In this document: one piece after another, positions 34,241-42,393 of the stretch
Numbering within the stretch: position 1 is the stretch's first letter
Layout of the letters: each line of letters begins with the position of its first letter
Assembly: GCA_028285625.1 (NCBI GenBank)
Contig: JANQOX010000005.1
Location: 62,001-126,000, forward strand
Reading direction: 5' to 3'
DNA: 64,000 bases
Source: Myxococcota bacterium
GTDB lineage: Bacteria > Myxococcota_A > UBA9160 > UBA6930
Made by a program: the position numbers and the translations under genes
The notes under the pieces: model-generated
What the model was told of the DNA's origin: nothing
The model's input: only the letters and a program-made list of their open reading frames with translations
Database searches by the model: none

Positions 34241-35215
34241 GTGTCGCCCAAGCCGTTTCGTTTCGGAGTCCAGTCGTTCCACGCGGAGTCGGCCGCCGAG
34301 TGGCGGGAGGGCGCGCGGCAGGCCGAGGCCCAGGGCTACTCGGCGCTGCACCTCGCCGACCACGTGATCGGACCCGGCCCGGCGCTCGAAGCGACCCACC
34401 ATCCACTCCAGACCCTCGCGGCGGTACCCGCGATGGCGGTCGCAGCCGAGGCCACCACGAGCCTGCGCATCGGCTCGCGTGTGCTCTGCATCGACTACCG
34501 GCCCGCCGCGGTGCTCGCCAAGGAGGCGGCGACGCTCGACTTCTTCTCCGAGGGTCGGCTCGAACTGGGACTCGGAGCGGGCTGGTTGCGCGGCGAGTAC
34601 GAGGCGATCGGGGTCCCGTTCGATCCCATCGGCACGCGCATCGACCGTCTCGAGGAGACGGTGCGTTTCGTGAAGGCCCACATGACGAAGGGACAGCTCG
34701 ACATCGCGGGAGAGCACGTCACCGCGCGGGGCTACGAGGGCGCGCCGCAGCCGGTCCAGCAGCCGCACCCGCCGATCATGATCGGCGGGGGAGGGCGGCG
34801 GGTGCTGTCGCTCGCGGCCCGCGAGGCCGACATCGTGAGCCTGAACTTCAACAACCGCAGCGGCGTGATCGGCGCGGACGGTGTGAAGAGCGGCACCGCC
34901 GACGCGACCGAACAGAAGATCGGCTGGATCCGCGAGGCCGCCGGCCCGCGCTTCGACGCGCTCGAGCTCGAGATCGGGGCCTACTTCGCGTTCATCGGCC
35001 CCGGGACCGGCAAGATCGCCGAGGGCATGGGCGCCTCGATGGGGCTTTCGGCCGACGACATGCGCGCCCACCCGCACGGTCTCTTCGGCGAGGTCACGGA
35101 GGTCTGCGAAGAGCTCGAGCGGCGCCGGGAGCGCTATGGAATCTCGTACGTCACCGTGAGCGCCGACGCGCGCGACGCGTTCGCGCCCGTCGTCGCGAAG
35201 CTCGCGGGCCACTAG
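34241..35215 (+). CDS. LLM class F420-dependent oxidoreductase
   Basis: A 324-residue luciferase-like TIM barrel with GTG start. It shows FRFGVQSFHAESAAEWREGA, the family segment LDFFSEGRLELGLGAGWLRG, then HPPIMIGGGGRRVLSLAARE and GYSALHLADHVIGPG. The pattern fits the F420-dependent subgroup known as TIGR03621 (from memory). First gene of a five-gene operon with an ABM protein, a Rieske oxygenase, an SDR and an MDR enzyme. The operator-like palindrome lies just upstream. Probably reduces or oxidises the same substrate series; the substrate is unknown. Confidence 0.92.
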   Translation: MSPKPFRFGVQSFHAESAAEWREGARQAEAQGYSALHLADHVIGPGPALEATHHPLQTLAAVPAMAVAAEATTSLRIGSRVLCIDYRPAAVLAKEAATLDFFSEGRLELGLGAGWLRGEYEAIGVPFDPIGTRIDRLEETVRFVKAHMTKGQLDIAGEHVTARGYEGAPQPVQQPHPPIMIGGGGRRVLSLAAREADIVSLNFNNRSGVIGADGVKSGTADATEQKIGWIREAAGPRFDALELEIGAYFAFIGPGTGKIAEGMGASMGLSADDMRAHPHGLFGEVTEVCEELERRRERYGISYVTVSADARDAFAPVVAKLAGH

Positions 35216-35225
35216 GAGGACTACC

Positions 35226-35585
35226 GTGCCGAAGGTCATCATCGCAGGGACCGTCGACGTCGACCCCGCGCAGCGGGACCAGGCGATCCGCGACGCCAAG
35301 CCGCTGATCGACGAAGCGCTCGGCGAGCCCGGCTGCATCGCCTACGAGTGGACGTTCGACGCGTTCGAACCCGGTCGCATCCACGTCTTCGAAGCGTGGG
35401 AGAGCGAGGAGACGCTGAGCGCGCACCTGAAGGCGCCCTCCTACGTCAACATGCTGGCCCATCTGGGTGGGGTCGGGATCCGGGGTGCCGTCACGCGCAA
35501 GTACCGGGTCGACCTCGAAGAGCCCGTCTACGACGAGACCGGCACGCCCCGGGGCGACTTCGTCACGGCCCGGGACGGGGCGTGA
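35226..35585 (+). CDS. Putative quinol monooxygenase / ABM domain protein
   Basis: A 119-residue ABM-fold protein (GTG start, AGGAGG upstream): KVIIAGTVDVDPAQRDQAIR, then GEPGCIAYEWTFDAFEPGRI and HVFEAWESEETLSAHLKAP. This matches YgiN-type quinol monooxygenases and related small dimeric proteins. Co-encoded between an LLM enzyme and a Rieske oxygenase; its stop codon overlaps the Rieske start (GTGA), so they are translated together. It could act on an oxygenation product or be an accessory protein. Confidence 0.87.
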   Translation: MPKVIIAGTVDVDPAQRDQAIRDAKPLIDEALGEPGCIAYEWTFDAFEPGRIHVFEAWESEETLSAHLKAPSYVNMLAHLGGVGIRGAVTRKYRVDLEEPVYDETGTPRGDFVTARDGA

Positions 35586-36817
35586 CACGAGGCGACCAGG
35601 CAGCGTGGGCGGCGCGCATTCGCGCGCAGATCGCCTTCGAGCGCGCCCGGGAAGGCGCGCCCGAGGGATTCCCCGTGCTGCACCCGATCGCCACCGGCCG
35701 CTACACGGACCGGGACTTCTACGACCTCGAGCGCGAGGGGGTGTGGAAGCGGAGCTGGCTCCTGGCCGGGCGCGACGAGGACTTCGAAGGCGTCGGCGCC
35801 TTTCGGCGTTTCGACCGGACGGGATCCCCCGTGGTCATCGTGCGTGGTAGCGACGGCATCCTGCGTGCGTTTTTCAACACCTGTCAGCACCGAGGCGCTC
35901 CGGTGGTGCGCGATGACTGTGGAACGGCCAAGCGCCTGCGCTGCCAGTACCACAGCTGGACCTACGATCTCGACGGGCGCCTCCTTCAGGTCCCCGACCG
36001 CCGCGACTTCCCCGAGCTCGATGATTCGCAGCGGGGTCTCAAGCCGATCCGCTGCGAGGTGCACGACGGCTTCGTGTTCGTCAACGAGGACGCCGCGGCC
36101 CCGGATCTGGTGAGCTGGCTCGGCCCGGTGGCGAACGAGTGGTCGCCGCTTCGCGGCGCCGCGCTGCGCGCCCACGGTTCGCGCAGCAAGCGGGTGCCCG
36201 CCAACTGGAAGATCGTCGCCGACGCGTTCCTCGAGACCTATCACGTCCGGACGATCCACCCCGGCACGGTCGCGAAGCTGCTCGATCATCGCGGCGCCGC
36301 GATGGGGCTCTTCCGGTACGGACACTCGCGCATGGTGACGCCCAAGTGGGAGGCCGCGCTCGAGCGAGAGCGCGCCACCGCCCATCCGCTGCCCGAGATC
36401 CCGGGTCTCGACCCGCTCTTCCGCGAGACGAACCCCGCCTACAGCCTGTTTCCCAACCTGATCACGCCGCTCGATACGGTGGGCTTCCCCATCATCCTGT
36501 TCTGGCCCGTCGATCCCGAGACGACCGAAGTCACGTGGACCTTCTACGGTCCCCCGACCGAGAGCGCCGAGCAGGAGCAGGCCTGGGCGCTCCTGCTCGA
36601 GATCTTCGACACGGTCATGGCCGAAGACTTCATGAACCTCGAGCCCATGCAGCGGTCGATCGCGTCGGGCGCGCTCGGGTCGATTCCGCTCGGCTACCAG
36701 GAGCGCCGGATCTACCACCTGCATGAAGAGATCGACCGGTGCATCGGGCGCGAACGCGTTCCGGATGCCCTGCGTGTCGAGCCCTTGCTGGAGCGATTCT
36801 GGGAGCGGCCCGCGTAG
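35582..36817 (+). CDS. Rieske aromatic ring-hydroxylating oxygenase alpha subunit (Rieske A)
   Basis: A 411-residue Rieske non-haem iron oxygenase. The [2Fe-2S] motif is C-x-H-x17-C-x2-H starting near residue 102 (CQHRGAPVV ... CQYHSW). The mononuclear iron site has the Asp and two His in DAFLETYHVRTIH (about residue 215), and a likely third acidic ligand lies in AEDFMNLEPMQ. It starts at GTG 35582, overlapping the ABM stop codon. It lacks the extra domain found in the Rieske at 38644. No beta subunit, ferredoxin or reductase is nearby, so electrons must come from elsewhere. The substrate is unknown. Confidence 0.94.
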   Translation: MTRGDQAAWAARIRAQIAFERAREGAPEGFPVLHPIATGRYTDRDFYDLEREGVWKRSWLLAGRDEDFEGVGAFRRFDRTGSPVVIVRGSDGILRAFFNTCQHRGAPVVRDDCGTAKRLRCQYHSWTYDLDGRLLQVPDRRDFPELDDSQRGLKPIRCEVHDGFVFVNEDAAAPDLVSWLGPVANEWSPLRGAALRAHGSRSKRVPANWKIVADAFLETYHVRTIHPGTVAKLLDHRGAAMGLFRYGHSRMVTPKWEAALERERATAHPLPEIPGLDPLFRETNPAYSLFPNLITPLDTVGFPIILFWPVDPETTEVTWTFYGPPTESAEQEQAWALLLEIFDTVMAEDFMNLEPMQRSIASGALGSIPLGYQERRIYHLHEEIDRCIGRERVPDALRVEPLLERFWERPA

Positions 36818-36851
36818 CCGAAGAGAACCGAAGAGAAGAGGAGACGTGTCG

Positions 36852-37613
36852 ATGGACGTAGGGGATCTGTTTCGCCTGGAAGGAGAGGTCGCGGTCGTGA
36901 CCGGAGCCGGTCGCGGAATCGGCGAGGGGATCGCGCGCGTGCTGGCTGCGGCCGGCGCGTCGGTGGTCGTCGCGGCGCGCCGCGGCCACGAGATCGAGCG
37001 CGTCGCCAAGGCGATTCGTGAAGAGGGCGGTCAGGCGCTCGCGATCACGACCGACGTCACCGATGACGCGAGTGTCGAGGCCCTGGCCGCAGGCGCAATC
37101 GACGCCTTCGGCCGGCTCGACATCTGGGTGAACAATGCCGGAGGCTCGCCGATCCAGGCGCCGCTGGTGGAGCTCCCGCCCGATGAGTGGGAAGCGACCC
37201 TGCGCCTGAACCTGACCGCGGTGTGGAAGTGCACCGTGATCGCCAATCGCCACCTGGCCGACGGGGGGCGCATCCTGAACATCTCGTCCAAGGCCGGGGC
37301 GGACCCGGTTGCCGGGAGCGGGCACTACTCGGCCGCGAAGGCGGGGGTGAACTCGCTCACCAAGAGCTTCGCGCGAGAGCTCGGTCCGCGGGTTCGCGTG
37401 AACTGCATCATGCCCGGTGCCGTCCCGACCGAGATCATGATGCAGGCGCTCCAGCTCGAAGAGAAGGATCTGCCCCGACTCGAGAAGGGGCTGCGGCTGC
37501 CCGCCGGTCGCCTCGGAACGCCCGAAGACCTCGGGGCCGCGGCGCTGTTCCTGCTGTCGCGCGCGTCGGACTGGGTCACCGGAGAGGTCATCAGCGTCGC
37601 AGGCGGCATGTAG
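36852..37613 (+). CDS. SDR family NAD(P)-dependent oxidoreductase
   Basis: A 253-residue classical SDR. The cofactor motif TGAGRGIG is near residue 17, VVAARR suggests NADP(H), VNNAGG is present, Ser is in ISSKAG, and the catalytic pair is in YSAAK. ATG at 36852 is preferred over GTG at 36846 because of spacing from AGAGGAGA. It follows the Rieske gene by 34 bp and is immediately followed by an MDR gene. It could convert a dihydrodiol or alcohol produced by the Rieske enzyme; that is inference from position. Confidence 0.94.
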   Translation: MDVGDLFRLEGEVAVVTGAGRGIGEGIARVLAAAGASVVVAARRGHEIERVAKAIREEGGQALAITTDVTDDASVEALAAGAIDAFGRLDIWVNNAGGSPIQAPLVELPPDEWEATLRLNLTAVWKCTVIANRHLADGGRILNISSKAGADPVAGSGHYSAAKAGVNSLTKSFARELGPRVRVNCIMPGAVPTEIMMQALQLEEKDLPRLEKGLRLPAGRLGTPEDLGAAALFLLSRASDWVTGEVISVAGGM

Positions 37614-38621
37614 GTGGGGACCAACCGCAAGGTGGTCCTGGCTCGCAGGCCCCAGGGCCTGCCGACGGACTCCGACTTCCGCATCGAGGAGGAGACGGTC
37701 GGCGAGGTCGCCGCCGGCCACGTGCGGGTCGCCGTCGAGCACCTGTCGATCGACGCGTTCATCCGTACCGTGCTCGAGGAGTCGAGCTACCACCCGTCGG
37801 TGGCGATCGGCGAGACCGTCACCGCCTTCGGCGTGGGTCGCGTGGTGGAGAGCCAGGCGCCCGAGCTGGCCGTGGGCGACGCGGTGCGGGGGCCGGTTCT
37901 CGCGCAGACGCTCGCGACGCTTCCCGCCCGCTACGTCGAGCGGGTGGATGCCGAGCGTGCTCCGCTGACGGCGTACCTCGGTGTTCTCGGGCTGACCTCG
38001 GGCGTGACCGCCTATGTGGGCATCCGCGACGTGGCCGCTGTACGGCCGGGCGAGACCGTCGTCGTGTCGGGAGCCGCCGGTGGCGTCGGGTCGATGGCGG
38101 GGCAGATCGCACGGATCGACGGCGCGCGCGTGATCGGCATCGCAGGAGGCGCGCACAAGGCGAAGCACCTGGTCGAGGAGCTCGGCTTCGACGCGGTCGT
38201 CGACTACAAGCGCGAGGACGTCGCGGCCCGCCTGCGGGAGCTCGCGCCTGAGGGCATCGACGTCTTCTTCGACAACGTCGGGGGGGAGCTTCTCGACGTG
38301 GTCCTCGACCAGATCCGCGTCGGCGCGCGCGTCGTGATCTGTGGCGCCATCTCGCAGTACGACGGCGACGTTTCGAAGGGCGTGCGCGGCCCCGCGCTCT
38401 ACCTTCGCCTGGCGGAGCGAAACGCGCGCATGGAGGGCTTCGCCGTCAACGCGTGCCCCCCCGAGCAGCTCGCCAAGGCCGAAGCCGCGCTCGCCGGTTG
38501 GCTCGCGCGCGGCGAGGTGCGGCTGCACGAGCACGTCGAGCAGGGGCTCGAACACTTCGCCGACGCGCTCGGCGTGCTGTTCACCGGCCGGAATCTGGGC
38601 AAGCTGCTGCTGGCCGTCTGA
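37614..38621 (+). CDS. NADP-dependent zinc-free MDR oxidoreductase
   Basis: A 335-residue medium-chain dehydrogenase/reductase. The cofactor loop SGAAGGVGSMAGQIA is near residue 150, preceded by LGVLGLTSGVTAYVGIRDVA, and ARVIGIAGGAHKAKHLVEEL follows. No zinc-ligand Cys cluster is present, so it belongs to the PTGR/CurA-like NADPH-dependent reductases that act on C=C bonds next to carbonyls. GTG at 37614 begins directly after the SDR stop codon, so translation is coupled. Last gene of the rightward operon, convergent with Rieske B. Confidence 0.92.
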   Translation: MGTNRKVVLARRPQGLPTDSDFRIEEETVGEVAAGHVRVAVEHLSIDAFIRTVLEESSYHPSVAIGETVTAFGVGRVVESQAPELAVGDAVRGPVLAQTLATLPARYVERVDAERAPLTAYLGVLGLTSGVTAYVGIRDVAAVRPGETVVVSGAAGGVGSMAGQIARIDGARVIGIAGGAHKAKHLVEELGFDAVVDYKREDVAARLRELAPEGIDVFFDNVGGELLDVVLDQIRVGARVVICGAISQYDGDVSKGVRGPALYLRLAERNARMEGFAVNACPPEQLAKAEAALAGWLARGEVRLHEHVEQGLEHFADALGVLFTGRNLGKLLLAV

Positions 38622-38643
38622 ACCCGTTCGGAACGCATCGCCC

Positions 38644-40194
38644 TCAGGGGCGTTCGATCCATTCGTCCAGCAGCTGGTGGAAGTGCCGGAGCTTCGTCTC
38701 CCCGTAGTCCGCGAAGATCACATGGGGCTGCTTCATCGCGTGCAGGCCCTTCTGCACGCGCGGCATGTTGTAGACGTCCTGGTTGAAGACCTTCGCGAGC
38801 ATCCCCAGCTCGGGCGCCTCGGTCCAGTCGTCGTCGGGGCCCAGCCAGTGGATCGGTGCCGCCGGAGGTCGCTTCTCGCCGTCGGGCGCCGGCGCGAAGT
38901 ACATGCACTCGTGGATGCACTGCTCCGGGTCGTTGCCCAGCGGGCGGAAGCGGTACACGACCCGGTTGAACGAGCCCCACGGATGGAAGTTGGGAAACAC
39001 CGTGAAGTAGATCGAGTCGAGGAGCTCGGCGTCCGGGACGCGGTCCATGCGGTCGCCGAGAACACGCCGCAGCGCCTCGCGCGCGGGCGCCGCCATCGTC
39101 GCGCGCAGATTGGCCGCGCCCGAGCGGCGCGGGTCGGCCGTCGGAGGAGGCGTCGACTCGGTGCCGGCGAGCTGGCGTCCGCCGATCCAGTTGCACAGCG
39201 TCGGGTCCGCGTCGCCAACCTGGCCCTCGATGCGCACGCCCTCCTCCGTGAAGAGGCCGACGCGTCCCTCCGGCGTCGTCACGCGGACGCGTCCCTCGGC
39301 TTCTCGCAGGTACACGTCGCCGGTGAGCGGGTGGCGCAGCTTGCCGTAGAAGCGTGCATCGGGCAGCGGCTCTCCGGCCTCGACACCCGCGAGGTGCGGG
39401 CTGGGCGTGCAGCTCGGCGTGATGGCCCGGCTGTAGTTGCCGAAGACGTCGTACTTCGAGTTCGCGTCGCCCACGTCGTCCAGGATCGTCGGGTGCGTCG
39501 CGACCACGTGATAGGCCTCGGAGAACGCCTCCTGCGCCACCTTCCAGTTGCAGCGCAGGATCTTCGCCACATGAGCCTGCTTGTACTGCTGCTCGTAGGG
39601 AAGCAGTGCGAAGTGGTCCGAGAGATCGCCCAGGTAGTCGGCCAGCGGTGCCGCGTCCGGGTCCGGGTTGATGAAGACGAACCCGCCCCAGTGCCCCACC
39701 TGAACTTCGGGCAGGTTCGCGCGCTCCGGATCGAGCGTCGGAAAGTCCCACTGGCAGGGGACCTCCTTCAGCGATCCGTCGAGGTTCCAGGTCCAGCCGT
39801 GGAACGGGCAGCGCAGCTCGGTTGCCCACTTGCCGGGCGCGTCGCGCAGCAGGCGTCCCCGGTGCAGGCAGGCGTTGTGGAAGGCCTTGATCTCACCCGG
39901 CGCCGAGCGCACCAGCAGGAAGGAGAGCCCGGCGATGTCGTAGACGTGGGTGTCCCCGACGTCGGGGATGTCGTCCTCGTGGCAGGCCATCTGCCAGACC
40001 CGCTTCCAGACCTTCTCGACCTCGAGGTCGTGGAACGCGCGCGAGTAGTAGCGCTCGACCGGGACCAGGGTCGGTCCCGGTCCGAGCGGCGACTCCGCAC
40101 GCAGGACGTCGGGTACGGGGTGGCTGTCGGCGTCGAGCAGCTCCGCGTAGCGAACGCCCGCAGAGCGCCGAGTCCCGGTGGTGGTCTCGGTCAC
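38644..40194 (-). CDS. Rieske ring-hydroxylating oxygenase alpha subunit with inserted domain (Rieske B)
   Basis: A 516-residue Rieske oxygenase. The [2Fe-2S] motif is C-x-H-x17-C-x2-H from Cys109 (CLHRGRLL ... CPFHGW). The mononuclear iron site is in QEAFSEAYHVVATH (about 221-234), with the acidic ligand probably in NQDVYN (about 471). It is about 60 residues longer than its paralogue at 50735. The surplus is a segment at about 284-340, KLRHPLTGDVYLREAEGR onward, which also exists as a separate coding segment at 52880-53149. GTG at 40192-40194 follows AAGGAGG. It is the second gene after the P450, which has 20 bp between, in an operon with an operator palindrome upstream. Confidence 0.94.
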   Translation of the reverse strand: MTETTTGTRRSAGVRYAELLDADSHPVPDVLRAESPLGPGPTLVPVERYYSRAFHDLEVEKVWKRVWQMACHEDDIPDVGDTHVYDIAGLSFLLVRSAPGEIKAFHNACLHRGRLLRDAPGKWATELRCPFHGWTWNLDGSLKEVPCQWDFPTLDPERANLPEVQVGHWGGFVFINPDPDAAPLADYLGDLSDHFALLPYEQQYKQAHVAKILRCNWKVAQEAFSEAYHVVATHPTILDDVGDANSKYDVFGNYSRAITPSCTPSPHLAGVEAGEPLPDARFYGKLRHPLTGDVYLREAEGRVRVTTPEGRVGLFTEEGVRIEGQVGDADPTLCNWIGGRQLAGTESTPPPTADPRRSGAANLRATMAAPAREALRRVLGDRMDRVPDAELLDSIYFTVFPNFHPWGSFNRVVYRFRPLGNDPEQCIHECMYFAPAPDGEKRPPAAPIHWLGPDDDWTEAPELGMLAKVFNQDVYNMPRVQKGLHAMKQPHVIFADYGETKLRHFHQLLDEWIERP

Positions 40195-40214
40195 GACGGC
40201 CCTCCTTCGTGCGG

Positions 40215-41474
40215 TCAGGCGCCCTTGCGGACGATCTCGATCTCGAGGGCCTTGAGCCCGCGCAGGATGAAACTCGGCTCGTACTCGAGCGTGGTTCCCG
40301 GCGCGAAGTCGACCGACTCGAGCTTCGCGGCGAGTTCCTGGAAGAGCACGCGGATCTCGAGCCGGGCCAGCGGCGCGCCGATGCAGAAGTGGGCGCCGCG
40401 GCCGAATGCGAGGCTCTCGTTCAGGTTGTCGCGGCTCGGGTCGAAGCGGTCCGGGTCGGGGAACACGCGCTCGTCGCGGTTGCCCGAGCCGAACATCACC
40501 CAGAGCCTCGCACCCTTCGGGATCGCCACGCCCGCGACCTCGGTGTCTGCGGTGCAGATGCGATAGAGGCCCTGGTTGGGGCTGGCCAGGCGGAGTCCCT
40601 CTTCGACCATCGCGGGGATCGTCGCCGGATCCTCCTGGATGCGCTTCCACTCGGTGGGGTTCTGCACCAGGAGCTTCATGATCTCGTTGATGCCCTTGGT
40701 CGTCGCCTCGTTGCCGGCGACCATCAGCTGCTGGACGATGCTCAGCATCTCGGGCATCTCGAGCCCGCGCGTGCGTCCCTCGAGGTCCTCGAACTCGGCG
40801 GCCACGAGCTCGGAGAGGAAGTCGTCCTGCGGCTTGCGCTGGCGCGCCTCGATCAGAGACGCGAAGCAGTGCTGCATCTCGACGATGCCGCGCGTCGCCT
40901 CCAGCGCGCGCTCGCGCGTCAGGCCGAGGCCGAGTGCCGCGACCGAATCGTCGGACCAGCGCTTCACGTCCGCCTCGCGCTCGACGGGGATGCTCAGGAA
41001 GTCGGCGATTACGCCGACCGGCAGCGGGATCGCGAGCTCCTGCATGAAGTCGACGCATCCGTGCGCGGGCCATCGCGCGATCAGCTCGCACACGCGCTCT
41101 CGGATCCTCGCCTCCATCGACTCGATGCGTCGCGTCGAGAAGGCCTTGCCGACGCTCTTGCGGTACCGGGTCTGGAGCGGCGGATCGAGCGTGAGCATCG
41201 TACTCACGGCGGGATAGCCGCTGCTCGTGATCTCGCGGATCTCCTGCTCGGCGCCGCGGAACGACGGCACACCGGCGCTGTTCGCCCACTGCGACGAGAA
41301 CAGGTTCGGCTGACGCAGCACCTCGCTGATCGCGTCGTGGCGCGACACGAAGTAGACGCCCGCCGGGCCGAGCCAGACCGGCGCCTGCTCGCGCAGTGCT
41401 GCATAGGAGGCGAAGGGATCCTGTTGGATCGCGGGATCGGTGGGGTCGTAGCGATCGAGGGAGAGCGTACTCAC
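40215..41474 (-). CDS. Cytochrome P450
   Basis: A 419-residue P450. The I-helix motif is AGNEAT, ExxR is EGLR in VEEGLRLASP, and the haem loop is FGRGAHFCIG with Cys ligand. The start is GTG at 41472-41474, immediately after ATG TGA spacing, with only a weak ribosome site. A perfect palindrome TTTAACATGTTAAA ends ten bases upstream, so transcription is probably blocked directly by a repressor. It heads a two-gene operon with Rieske B. Having a P450 and a Rieske enzyme together suggests two oxygenations of one compound. Confidence 0.95.
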   Translation of the reverse strand: MSTLSLDRYDPTDPAIQQDPFASYAALREQAPVWLGPAGVYFVSRHDAISEVLRQPNLFSSQWANSAGVPSFRGAEQEIREITSSGYPAVSTMLTLDPPLQTRYRKSVGKAFSTRRIESMEARIRERVCELIARWPAHGCVDFMQELAIPLPVGVIADFLSIPVEREADVKRWSDDSVAALGLGLTRERALEATRGIVEMQHCFASLIEARQRKPQDDFLSELVAAEFEDLEGRTRGLEMPEMLSIVQQLMVAGNEATTKGINEIMKLLVQNPTEWKRIQEDPATIPAMVEEGLRLASPNQGLYRICTADTEVAGVAIPKGARLWVMFGSGNRDERVFPDPDRFDPSRDNLNESLAFGRGAHFCIGAPLARLEIRVLFQELAAKLESVDFAPGTTLEYEPSFILRGLKALEIEIVRKGA

Positions 41475-41483
41475 ATGCTCGAT

Positions 41484-41497
41484 TTTAACATGTTAAA
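41484..41497. promoter_or_regulatory. Perfect 14-bp palindrome, candidate TetR operator
   Basis: TTTAACATGTTAAA is self-complementary across 14 bases and nearly so over 20 (only one mismatched pair in the extended arms GATT/AGTC). It lies ten bases before the P450 start at 41474. It matches sites at 34194, 47087, 53209, 54239-54296 and 57045 and supports repression of the P450-Rieske operon. Confidence 0.7.
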
Positions 41498-41533
41498 GTC
41501 ATCCCTGACAAGCGCCGGGAACGGATCCCGGTG

Positions 41534-42316
41534 TCAGACGTTCCACCACGGGGAGATCGCCAACTGGGTTCGTGCCGACAGCAGCACGGCGTGTCGGGGC
41601 TCCGGCTCCACGTACTCCGCCCAGGCCGAGCCGTCCTGCACGGTCAGGCTGTGGGGCGGAATGCGCCAGAGGGGCGAGTTGGCCAAGGCCGCGTCGTAGA
41701 AGGTCCGGTCGCAGATGCCGTTGCGCCAGTAGATGAGGTCGTTCGCCGCGATCCACTCGGGCGCCGCGCGGAGCGTCTCGCGCTCGTCCGTGGCCGGCAG
41801 GTGGGCTCCGAGCACGAATGCGCCGCCGCTGCTGCTGGTGACCCGGGTCGTCAGGCGCCCTTGATCGAATCCATGCTCCATCTCGCCCGCACGCGTCACG
41901 ATGTTCACCGGGTCCATCGAGCCCACGTTCGACTGCGCCTCCATGACCAGGTAGCGGGGCCCCGCCTCCGCGTCACGCACATAGGTCGACCACTCGGCGC
42001 GCACGCCGTTCACGAGACCGGAGACGCAGTACGCGTTCAAGGTGATCGCGTGAAAGGGCTCTTCGCCGTCGATGCAGCGCACCGGAGCCAACTCGAGCCC
42101 GTCGGGCAGGTCGAGCCGCTCGGCGAGGGCCTGCAAGCGGTCCGGGCGAATGCTGAAGTTCACGTAGACCGACGGCGGATCCGCCTCCACGTTGAACATC
42201 ACGAGCGGTGCAGTCCTTCCGAAGAGGATCATCAGCGCATCGCGTACCGCGAGCTGCGAATAGATGAAGCGCTTGATGACCCGGCGAAGAAGGCGATCGC
42301 TGCGTTCGAGCTTCAT
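41534..42316 (-). CDS. Uncharacterised protein, possible acetoacetate-decarboxylase-like fold
   Basis: A 260-residue protein I do not firmly recognise. It has VYVNFSIRPDRLQALAERLD, a stretch PFHAITLNAYCVSGLVNGVR followed by AEWSTYV, then FVLGAHLPATDERET and YWRNGICDRTFYDAALANSP. The lnaYcvsGlvnGvrAEWs pattern reminds me of acetoacetate-decarboxylase-like or DUF2071-type proteins, but this is weak. There is no signal peptide; a hydrophobic patch ALMILFGRTAPLVMF lies at about 27-41. It is transcribed toward the P450, with the operator between them, so it is probably a separate unit. It is divergent from the molybdopterin enzyme (77 bp). Confidence 0.65.
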   Translation of the reverse strand: MKLERSDRLLRRVIKRFIYSQLAVRDALMILFGRTAPLVMFNVEADPPSVYVNFSIRPDRLQALAERLDLPDGLELAPVRCIDGEEPFHAITLNAYCVSGLVNGVRAEWSTYVRDAEAGPRYLVMEAQSNVGSMDPVNIVTRAGEMEHGFDQGRLTTRVTSSSGGAFVLGAHLPATDERETLRAAPEWIAANDLIYWRNGICDRTFYDAALANSPLWRIPPHSLTVQDGSAWAEYVEPEPRHAVLLSARTQLAISPWWNV

Positions 42317-42393
42317 CGAGGTTAGTCTACACGGCCCGTCTTCTCCCCGAACGCGATCGTCGGGAGTCGAGAAGAGGGGCCCTCGACCAGGGG

